Shown here: in pieces, positions 1-5,868 of the stretch
Numbering within the stretch: position 1 is the stretch's first letter
Layout: each line of letters opens with the position of its first letter
Assembly (NCBI GenBank): GCA_026418655.1
Contig: JAOAAW010000026.1
Coordinates: 1-10,444, forward strand
Direction of reading: 5' to 3'
DNA: 10,444 bases
Source: a bacterium
GTDB taxonomy: Bacteria > Ratteibacteria > UBA8468 > B48-G9 > DTJG01
Notes under the pieces: model-generated
The model's input: only the letters and a program-made list of their open reading frames with translations
Databases searched by the model: none
Told to the model about the DNA's origin: nothing
Translations under genes and position numbers: made by a program

Positions 1-17
1 ATGTGTATAAGAGACAG
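1..17 (+). other. Nextera/Tn5 mosaic-end adapter remnant (artefact)
   Basis: The first 17 bases match the last 17 bases of the 19-bp Tn5 mosaic end used in Nextera libraries (ATGTGTATAAGAGACAG). This is library sequence, not genome. The genomic insert starts at about base 18. The matching inverted copy at the other end supports the reading. Confidence 0.96.
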
Positions 18-24
18 CAGTTTA

Positions 25-30
25 TCCTCT
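25..30 (-). promoter_or_regulatory. Possible SD site of a lost downstream gene
   Basis: Read on the minus strand, AGAGGA follows the pfkA TAG stop by two bases. Seven more bases then run to the insert end at base 18. A start codon would be expected just where the adapter begins. This suggests, weakly, that another co-transcribed gene follows pfkA outside the insert. A six-base match can occur by chance. Confidence 0.3.
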
Positions 31-32
31 GC

Positions 33-998
33 CTATACTGCCATTTCCTCAACGATTTTTAATTTTTCCTCTGAAATTCTCTTATTATTGGATACAACTG
101 TTTCCAAAGGAACCCCAACCAGACTGTTTCCCTGAATACCTACCATAAAACAATCCAGGCCTTCAAGAAGCCCTTTTACTGCCTGGTTTCCAAACATTGT
201 TGCAAGACAACGAGTTTGATAAGTTGGTACTCCACCTCTCTGAATATATCCCAGCACTGAATATCTTGCTTCTGCATTACTCACCTTTTCATTGATTTGC
301 TTTGCCAATTCATGTGCTCTGCCTGCCCCTTCAGCGAGAACTATGAGGGAACTAACCTTTCCTAATTGTCTGTCTTTTTTCAGCTTTTCTATAATCTGTT
401 CTATCGTAAATGGTCTTTCAGGTATTAGAACTATTTCTGCACCTGCTGCGATCGCGACTTCAATCGCAAGGAACCCATGTTCCCTGCCCATTACTTCTAC
501 AACAAAAATTCTTTCATGGCTTGTTGCTGTATCCCTGATTCTATCTATCGCTTCAAGAGCAGTATTGACCGCTGTGTCAAAGCCAATGGTAGAATCTGTA
601 CCATAAACATCATTGTCAATTGAAGCGGGTATAACGCATACAGGAAATCCAAAATTTTTATGAAAAGAAAATGCACCACGGCTTGAACCATCTCCCCCTA
701 TCACCACCAGTGCATCAACACCATTCTCCTTCAAATTTTTCAGGCACATTCTCTGAATATCAGGATTTTTAAATTCTGGAAATCTTATCGTCCTCAGGAT
801 AGTGCCACCTTTATTTATAATCCCACTGACACTTCTTGAATTCAGTTCCAAGAAATCGTTTTCATAAAGACCCCTGTATCCCCGCATTACACCCGATACC
901 TTTAGCCCGGCGCCGATCGCAGTCCTAACCACAGATCGGATGGCGCAATTCATCCCTGATGCATCACCACCACTTGTCAGAACAGCAAGCCGTTTCAT
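33..998 (-). CDS. pfkA: 6-phosphofructokinase, probably ATP-dependent
   Basis: Cytoplasmic glycolytic enzyme phosphorylating fructose 6-phosphate to fructose 1,6-bisphosphate. The 321-residue product matches the usual short bacterial length of about 320. Seen in order: TSGGDASGMN nucleotide loop at residues 8-17, RFPEF at 72-76, GGDGS at 101-105, the catalytic PASIDND at 124-130 (Asp128 is the likely base), a VMGREHG substrate segment near 169-175, and HIQRGG-like YIQRGG near the C-terminus. Gly104 is the residue typical of ATP users (PPi enzymes carry Asp). The position that is Gly in E. coli and Lys in PPi enzymes is Ala125 here, and Ser126 replaces Thr. I chose the ATG at 998, one base after the TGA of the aldolase gene, which suggests translational coupling. 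An in-frame TTG at 1010 would add four residues but overlaps that gene. It is the last gene of the visible operon. Confidence 0.93.
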   Translation of the reverse strand: MKRLAVLTSGGDASGMNCAIRSVVRTAIGAGLKVSGVMRGYRGLYENDFLELNSRSVSGIINKGGTILRTIRFPEFKNPDIQRMCLKNLKENGVDALVVIGGDGSSRGAFSFHKNFGFPVCVIPASIDNDVYGTDSTIGFDTAVNTALEAIDRIRDTATSHERIFVVEVMGREHGFLAIEVAIAAGAEIVLIPERPFTIEQIIEKLKKDRQLGKVSSLIVLAEGAGRAHELAKQINEKVSNAEARYSVLGYIQRGGVPTYQTRCLATMFGNQAVKGLLEGLDCFMVGIQGNSLVGVPLETVVSNNKRISEEKLKIVEEMAV

Positions 999-999
999 C

Positions 1000-2073
1000 T
1001 CAATATCCAAAGTCGGCCTTTACTGAAGGCATCTGTCTTCCATCTGTTTTAATAAGAGATTTTGCCTTTTCAGTCATTGAAGAAAATTTATACCACCAGG
1101 GTTGAGACATTGCAGATGCAAGGCGCCTTATTGTCTGGATACGTGGCAGTGCAATCCTTACAAAAGCCTTTTCAAGGGTATCCCAGTCCTTTGTTGACGG
1201 GTCTGTGAATGCTTCCTTAAAATATGCCCTTCCGCACATTGGACCAGAAATGAGGTCGCATACGATACCATACTGAGCGCAATATTGTTCAAAATCAACA
1301 GCAGCACTCAAAAGAAGCATTGGCCTTGGAGAAATTCTTTCCATTTCTTTCGCTGTATCCCTGACCACCTGTGGACTTGCTACCTGTACAATCTTCCCAT
1401 TTTCTTCAATCCATAAAAGTGGAACCTGTGTTTTATAAAAATGTCCCAGGGGCCCAAAATCCTTTGCCATCGCAATCAAACCTTCAGGCAATCTTTTCGC
1501 AAAATCAAGTTTTGTTTCTCCTGGCAGCTGAAAAAGCAATGTCTCAGTAAAAAGCGGCTTATTGAATTTTTTCGCTGCCTCAAATGCGGTTGTGGCAAAT
1601 TCAATATTTTTTTCCCAGCTTGCTTTATGAGAGGGGTTTAACTTAACAAGAATCTTGAATCCATCAACAGCATGTGCAACCTCTTCTGCCTTCACTGCAA
1701 AACGAGCAATCTGGCCAATTCCGCCGTCCACTGACTCTGTATTTGTATCTTCCAGCCTTCCAATTAGCATGACATCTTTTCCAAGTGTTTCCCTGAAACC
1801 CGGTGATAAATACGCTAAATGATTGAAAAGTGCGGCAGTCGTACTACCACCAAGGTGTTTAGCAAAACGTAAGCAGACTTCTTTCACATCATTATCATCC
1901 GGTTTTTTATTCACTCCTATATGTTTGAAATATGCCTCTGTAAGCTTAAGATATGAACTGTGCTGATCTGAAGCAAATACATCAAAAACTCCTGAAGGTG
2001 AATACCTGGCAAGAATTGAAAAAATTTCTTCACTCACAGCGACACCATCTTTATAAACAGCAAATTTTTCCAT
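1000..2073 (-). CDS. LacD/DeoC-like class I (Schiff-base) sugar-phosphate aldolase
   Basis: Predicted TIM-barrel lyase of the tagatose-1,6-bisphosphate aldolase (LacD) family, 357 residues, somewhat longer than LacD at about 325. Seen: an ASDQHSS segment at 34-40 matching the AFDQRG region of LacD, GFKILVK at 138-144, FTETLLF at 175-181 matching the FLEVLTY strand with its conserved Glu (Glu177), FYKTQVP at 212-218 where Lys214 aligns with the Schiff-base lysine of LacD (LKVEVP), LLLSAAVD at 253-260, and the phosphate-binding MCGRAYF at 279-285. The start ATG has a strong AGGAGG site seven bases upstream, and purE ends 12 bases before it. Because phosphofructokinase follows after one base, fructose 1,6-bisphosphate is the most likely substrate (inference). 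Tagatose 1,6-bisphosphate or a sulfofructose phosphate are alternatives. The C-terminal 60 residues, with a QPWWYKF segment at 324-330, have no LacD counterpart I recognise. Confidence 0.8.
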   Translation of the reverse strand: MEKFAVYKDGVAVSEEIFSILARYSPSGVFDVFASDQHSSYLKLTEAYFKHIGVNKKPDDNDVKEVCLRFAKHLGGSTTAALFNHLAYLSPGFRETLGKDVMLIGRLEDTNTESVDGGIGQIARFAVKAEEVAHAVDGFKILVKLNPSHKASWEKNIEFATTAFEAAKKFNKPLFTETLLFQLPGETKLDFAKRLPEGLIAMAKDFGPLGHFYKTQVPLLWIEENGKIVQVASPQVVRDTAKEMERISPRPMLLLSAAVDFEQYCAQYGIVCDLISGPMCGRAYFKEAFTDPSTKDWDTLEKAFVRIALPRIQTIRRLASAMSQPWWYKFSSMTEKAKSLIKTDGRQMPSVKADFGY

Positions 2074-2085
2074 ACTCCCCTCCTG

Positions 2086-2544
2086 TTATTTCAATGAATT
2101 TTTGAAATCTACGAGCTTTTCATAAAGAGAATTATCTTCAAGAGCAAGAATTTCAATGGCATAAATTGCCGCGTTTTTAACTCCAGATTTGCCGATTGCC
2201 ATTGTTCCCACAGGCACCCCTGATGGCATCTGAACCATTGAATATAAAGCGTCTATCCCTTTAATCTCACTTGTAGGGAGTGGTACTCCAATTACAGGAA
2301 GCGTGGTTTTTGCAGCAAGAACTCCGGGCAGATGGGCAGCCATTCCCGCGCAGGCGATGATAACCTTTATACCCTTTGAACGGGCTGATTCGGCAAATGC
2401 CACTGTCTTATCAAGAGTTCTGTGAGCCGACATTACCTCAATGGTATAAGGAACCGCAAATTTATCAAAAACTTCTTTTGCACCTTCAAGAAATGGAAGG
2501 TCATTCTGACTTCCAACAACAATAGCGACTTTCGGATTTTCCAT
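2086..2544 (-). CDS. purE: N5-carboxyaminoimidazole ribonucleotide mutase, class I PurE
   Basis: Cytoplasmic purine biosynthesis enzyme converting N5-CAIR to CAIR. The 152-residue product matches bacterial class I PurE. Seen: VGSQND at 10-15 (Ser12 and Asp15 contact the substrate phosphate and ribose), MSAHR at 38-42 with the catalytic His41, AGMAAHLPGV at 66-75, and MPSGVPVGT at 106-114. The AAHLPG block marks class I (PurK-dependent) rather than class II, which uses CO2 directly. A Met sits where E. coli has the second Gly of GAGGAAH. No purK or other pur gene lies in the window, so purE is separated from its pathway here and sits between dapL and the aldolase gene. The AGGAGG site for its ATG lies inside the last codons of dapL, so the two are probably co-translated. 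Confidence 0.96.
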   Translation of the reverse strand: MENPKVAIVVGSQNDLPFLEGAKEVFDKFAVPYTIEVMSAHRTLDKTVAFAESARSKGIKVIIACAGMAAHLPGVLAAKTTLPVIGVPLPTSEIKGIDALYSMVQMPSGVPVGTMAIGKSGVKNAAIYAIEILALEDNSLYEKLVDFKNSLK

Positions 2545-2547
2545 AGT

Positions 2548-3708
2548 CTACCTCCTCATTACCTTTTTCATTTTTTCAATTGCTTTTACTATTTTCTTTT
2601 CATCAATTGTAAGAGCAAATCTCACATAACCTTCACCTGAAGGACCAAAGCCAATGCCGGGTGTAATAATAATATTCGCTTCAAGAAGGAGTTTCTCAGC
2701 AAAACTTAAAGAATCAACACCTACAGCAAGCCAGAGGTAAAAGGTCGCCTGTGGTATTTTAACCTTAAATTGCAATTCTTTCAAGCCATCCACAAGAATA
2801 TCTCTTCTTTGTTGATATATTTTACGCATTTTTTCTACATCATCCTGAGGACCTGAAAGGCATTCAATACCTGCAATTTGAATCGCTTCAAATGTACCAG
2901 AATCAATATTTTCCTTCAACGTTGCTAATGCTGATACAAGCTTTTCATTGCCACAAGCCCAACCTATTCTCCAGCCTGTCATATTGTAAGTCTTTGAAAG
3001 GGAGTGTATCTCAATACCGATATCTTTTGCACCAGGAATTGAAAGAAAACTTACGGGTCTTTTCCCTTCAAAATAGATTTCATGATAGGCAGCATCATAA
3101 ACGATTATAATGCTGTGTTTTTTGCACAAAGCAATTGTTTCCCTCAAAAAATCAGTATCAGCGGTTGCTGCTGTTGGATTATTGGGATAATTCAGGTACA
3201 TGATTTTTGTTTTTTCTAGTATTGCATTCGGAATCTTACCAAAATCTGGAAGAAAATTATTTTCTTCTTTCAGAGGCATAAAATGAGGTACTCCACCCGC
3301 AAGAAGCGTTCCTATCTGATATACAGGATAACCAGGTTCTGGCACAAGCGTTATATCGCCCGGATTAATAAAAGCAAAAGGAAAATGAGCAATACCCTCC
3401 TTTGACCCTATCAGAACACATATTTCTTTTTCATAATCAAGTGTAACATCTGAGTATTTCCTGTAATAATCGGCTATTGCCTTCCTGAAATCAGCCCTAC
3501 CTTTTCCAAAAGGATATCTATGAACAGATGGATCTTTGACTGCTTTTCTCATTGCTTCAACAATTCTATCAGGCGTTGGAAGGTCAGGGTCTCCAACACC
3601 AAAGCTTATAACCTCGTACCCCTGAGCAATGAGTTGCTTTCTTTTTTTGTCTATTTCCGCAAATAAATATGGTGGAAGTTTTTTCATTCTTTCACTGATT
3701 TCAAACAT
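2548..3708 (-). CDS. dapL: LL-diaminopimelate aminotransferase (PLP, class I/II fold)
   Basis: Transfers an amino group from glutamate to tetrahydrodipicolinate, giving LL-diaminopimelate for peptidoglycan and lysine and bypassing the succinyl or acetyl routes. The 386-residue length fits the bacterial/archaeal DapL type. Seen: SFGVGDPDLPTP at 35-46, the cofactor-binding GSKEG at 101-105, PEPGYPVY at 123-130, NYPNNPT at 173-179 (Asn177), Asp205 and Tyr208 in YDAAYHE, SLSKTYNMTGWRIG at 236-249 with Lys239 as the PLP lysine, KENIDSG at 265-271, and VRFALT at 362-367 whose Arg363 should bind the substrate carboxylate. An AAAGGAG site precedes the ATG, 38 bases after the dapB stop. DapB makes the substrate of this enzyme, which favours DapL over a generic aspartate aminotransferase. 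Family membership is clear; the exact substrate is inferred from similarity and position. Confidence 0.88.
   Translation of the reverse strand: MFEISERMKKLPPYLFAEIDKKRKQLIAQGYEVISFGVGDPDLPTPDRIVEAMRKAVKDPSVHRYPFGKGRADFRKAIADYYRKYSDVTLDYEKEICVLIGSKEGIAHFPFAFINPGDITLVPEPGYPVYQIGTLLAGGVPHFMPLKEENNFLPDFGKIPNAILEKTKIMYLNYPNNPTAATADTDFLRETIALCKKHSIIIVYDAAYHEIYFEGKRPVSFLSIPGAKDIGIEIHSLSKTYNMTGWRIGWACGNEKLVSALATLKENIDSGTFEAIQIAGIECLSGPQDDVEKMRKIYQQRRDILVDGLKELQFKVKIPQATFYLWLAVGVDSLSFAEKLLLEANIIITPGIGFGPSGEGYVRFALTIDEKKIVKAIEKMKKVMRR
2551..2556 (-). promoter_or_regulatory. purE Shine-Dalgarno embedded in the dapL C-terminus
   Basis: On the minus strand the final dapL codons are AGG AGG TAG (Arg-Arg-stop). 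The two arginine codons form a perfect AGGAGG, six bases before the purE ATG. The ribosome finishing dapL therefore sits on the purE initiation region, supporting coupling and the chosen purE start. Confidence 0.8.
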
Positions 3709-3746
3709 ATCTTCTCCTTTAAAGAAAAAGTGTTAAGGTTTATAGT

Positions 3747-4547
3747 TCAGGATGGTTTCTTAAACCACTCTATCACATCACTCATCTGATAAAGACCTGT
3801 TTCCTTTTCAACAATGAATTTTGCAGCAATCAAGGCTCCCTGCGCAAAGGATTCCCTGTTGAAGCATCTGTGAGAAATTTCAAGTATTTCACCTTTACCT
3901 CCAAACATTACGGTGTGTTCACCCACTATTTCAGAAATTCTTACTGCATGAATTCCAATCTCATCAGTTGTCCTTGGACCTGGTATACCGGTTCTTCCAT
4001 ACACAAATCCTTCCCTCGCTTCCCTGCCACGAACTCTATTTATTATTTCACCAAGTTTCAAAGCAGTACCACTTGGTGCATCCTTCTTATTATGGTGATG
4101 GGTCTCTATTATTTCCACTTCGTAATCTTTTCCAAGCATCTCTGCCGCAGATTCAACAATTTTCATCATAATGTTAACACCCAAACTCATATTGGGAGAA
4201 ATAACGATCGGTATTTCTCCAGCAAAAGATTGTATTCTTTCAATTTGTTCCTTTGAAAATCCTGTGGTTCCAACAACAGCTTTAATTTTTTTCTTTCTTG
4301 CAATTTCAAGATTTACCACAGTTGCCTCAGGTGTTGTGAAATCAATCAAAACATCTGCACCTGGGCATTGTTCAAAATTATCGTTTATTGTCAGACCAAA
4401 TGCTTGAGTTCCAATAGATGGGTGATTCTTTGATTCAAATAACCACACAGCTTCCATATCCTGGATCTTCTGTAAAAGAGAAATAATGGTTGAGCCCATT
4501 CTTCCACAAGCGCCCGCAACAGCAACGAGAATTTTTTTCCTGTTCAT
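3747..4547 (-). CDS. dapB: 4-hydroxy-tetrahydrodipicolinate reductase
   Basis: NAD(P)H-dependent cytoplasmic enzyme of the diaminopimelate/lysine pathway, making tetrahydrodipicolinate. The 266-residue product has full family length. Seen: AGACGRMG Rossmann loop at 11-18, LIDFTTPEA at 67-75, VVGTTGF at 91-97, SPNMSLGVN at 117-125, the catalytic ETHHHNKKDAPSGTA at 148-162 (His150 and Lys154 align with E. coli His159 and Lys163), and the C-terminal domain with HAVRISEIVGEH at 200-211. Its ATG overlaps the murA TGA by four bases (ATGA), and AAAGGA lies seven bases upstream within the murA 3' end, so translation is coupled to murA. The next gene, dapL, uses its product. Confidence 0.97.
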   Translation of the reverse strand: MNRKKILVAVAGACGRMGSTIISLLQKIQDMEAVWLFESKNHPSIGTQAFGLTINDNFEQCPGADVLIDFTTPEATVVNLEIARKKKIKAVVGTTGFSKEQIERIQSFAGEIPIVISPNMSLGVNIMMKIVESAAEMLGKDYEVEIIETHHHNKKDAPSGTALKLGEIINRVRGREAREGFVYGRTGIPGPRTTDEIGIHAVRISEIVGEHTVMFGGKGEILEISHRCFNRESFAQGALIAAKFIVEKETGLYQMSDVIEWFKKPS

Positions 4548-5818
4548 ACTATGTCCTTTTCTCTTTTTATATCTGCTCCCAACGATTTAAGTTTTTCTTC
4601 AAATTTTTGATATCCTCTGAAAAGGTGATAAATCCTGGAAATATATGTGGTTCCTTCAGCAGCCAGACCCGCAAGTACAAGTGCCGCACTTGCCCGCAGG
4701 TCAGAAGCCATTACTCTTGCTCCTAAAAGTTTCTCTACCCCTTTTATAATTGCCTTTGAGCCATCAAGTGAAATACTGGCACCAAAACGATTAAGTTCGC
4801 CTGCATGGATAAATCTCTCAGGAAATACTTTTTCAGTAATCACACTGACCCCATCAGCAAGCGTGAGAAATGCCATCATCTGTGCCTGGAGGTCTGTCGG
4901 AAATCCAGGATATGGCAGGGTGACGATGTCTACAGGCTTCCAGTTCTTATTTCCCTTTACAGTAATAAAATTTCTACCTGTAATTATTTCAATCCCGGTC
5001 TCACTGAGTTTATCAAGAAAAGCCCCTAAATGAAGGGGCTGACATTTTTCAACAGTGACACAGCCACCTGTTATTGCACCGGCAAGAAGAAATGTCCCGG
5101 TTTCAATTCTATCAGGAATAACTCTGTATTCAGTTGCTTTCAATTTTTTTACACCATTTATCGTAAGACATGGCGAACCGATTCCTGCAATTTTTGCTCC
5201 CATTTTGACAAGAAAATTTGCAAGGTCTGTAATTTCAGGTTCACACGCAGCAAACTCAATCACTGTGGTACCCTTTGCAAGTGTAGCAGCACACATAACA
5301 TTTGCCGTAGCAAGTACACTTGAACCAAATGCTCCTCCAAGAAAAATATAATTACCTTTCAGACCTCTGCCTGCATCTGCCACCACATATCCATCTTCAA
5401 TTCTTATATCAACACCGAGTTTCTGTAGCCCCCTTATATGCAAATCTATGGGTCTTGGTCCTATAACACAACCACCCGGAAGTGAAAAACGTGCCCTGCT
5501 AAATCTCGCAATCATCGGACCAAGTAAAGCAATTGAAGCCCTCATTGTTTTTACAAATTCATATGGTGCATCACACCTGTTAATGTTCTGTGAATCCACT
5601 TCCACTGTACCATTTTTAAATCTTACTTTTGCACCAAGATATTCAAGAATCCTCGACATTGTATTTACATCCTGTAATTCAGGTATATTGTGAATCACGC
5701 TGGTACCTTCAGCCATAATAGATGCGGCAAGTATTGGAAGCACTGAATTTTTTGCACCTGATGCAGGTACACTTCCCCTCAAAACCTTTTTCCCTTCAAC
5801 AACGAACCGATCCATCAT
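4544..5818 (-). CDS. murA: UDP-N-acetylglucosamine 1-carboxyvinyltransferase
   Basis: First committed step of peptidoglycan synthesis: transfers enolpyruvate from PEP to UDP-GlcNAc in the cytoplasm. The 424-residue product matches MurA (about 420). Seen: SGAKNS at 20-25 with Lys23, VKTMRASI at 89-96, the active-site loop LPGGCVIGPRPIDLHIRGL at 113-131 with Cys117 (the Cys form, normally fosfomycin-sensitive), FPTDLQAQ with the general-base Asp, a DLRASAALVLAG block, and a C-terminal YHLFRGY. In the last motif Arg401 (E. coli Arg397) is kept, but the usual preceding Asp is Phe400. Two adjacent ATG codons (5818 and 5815) share an AAGGA-type site; both are plausible starts. It opens the likely operon murA-dapB-dapL-purE-aldolase-pfkA, with a possible promoter in the 50-base gap upstream. 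Confidence 0.96.
   Translation of the reverse strand: MMDRFVVEGKKVLRGSVPASGAKNSVLPILAASIMAEGTSVIHNIPELQDVNTMSRILEYLGAKVRFKNGTVEVDSQNINRCDAPYEFVKTMRASIALLGPMIARFSRARFSLPGGCVIGPRPIDLHIRGLQKLGVDIRIEDGYVVADAGRGLKGNYIFLGGAFGSSVLATANVMCAATLAKGTTVIEFAACEPEITDLANFLVKMGAKIAGIGSPCLTINGVKKLKATEYRVIPDRIETGTFLLAGAITGGCVTVEKCQPLHLGAFLDKLSETGIEIITGRNFITVKGNKNWKPVDIVTLPYPGFPTDLQAQMMAFLTLADGVSVITEKVFPERFIHAGELNRFGASISLDGSKAIIKGVEKLLGARVMASDLRASAALVLAGLAAEGTTYISRIYHLFRGYQKFEEKLKSLGADIKREKDIV
5021..5040 (-). other. GC-rich hairpin within murA, terminator-like but weak
   Basis: On the murA-sense strand AGCCCC, an eight-base loop, and GGGGCT form a perfect six-pair stem, followed by TTTCTTG. It resembles an intrinsic terminator, but the T run is short and the codons encode a region present in all MurA proteins. 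Function is doubtful; it may affect RNA folding or be chance. Confidence 0.25.
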
Positions 5819-5837
5819 TTTTTCCTTTTTGCAATAA

Positions 5838-5866
5838 ATTTTACCACAGAAAAACCTTTTATTAAA
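5838..5866 (-). promoter_or_regulatory. Candidate promoter for the murA operon
   Basis: In the 50-base gap between the hydrolase stop and murA, the minus strand carries TAAAAT (5843-5838) preceded directly by TGG, which makes an extended -10 element. A weak -35, TTTAAT (5866-5861), lies 17 bases further upstream. The expected start of transcription is about 15 bases before the murA ATG. No clear terminator is visible after the hydrolase gene, so read-through is also possible. Confidence 0.35.
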
Positions 5867-5868
5867 TC

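Noticed and set aside
292..606. 104-codon plus-strand open frame
   Set aside because: Antisense to the phosphofructokinase active-site region; a by-product of pfkA codon composition.
999..1010. Four-codon N-terminal extension of pfkA from a TTG
   Set aside because: It would overlap the aldolase gene; the ATG at 998 gives the standard N-terminus just before the TSGGD loop.
3870..4256. 128-codon plus-strand open frame
   Set aside because: Fully antisense to dapB across its catalytic HHHNKKDAPSG region; no SD site and no domain-like sequence.
4647..5033. 128-codon plus-strand open frame
   Set aside because: Antisense to the conserved C-terminal half of murA, with neither SD nor recognisable motifs.
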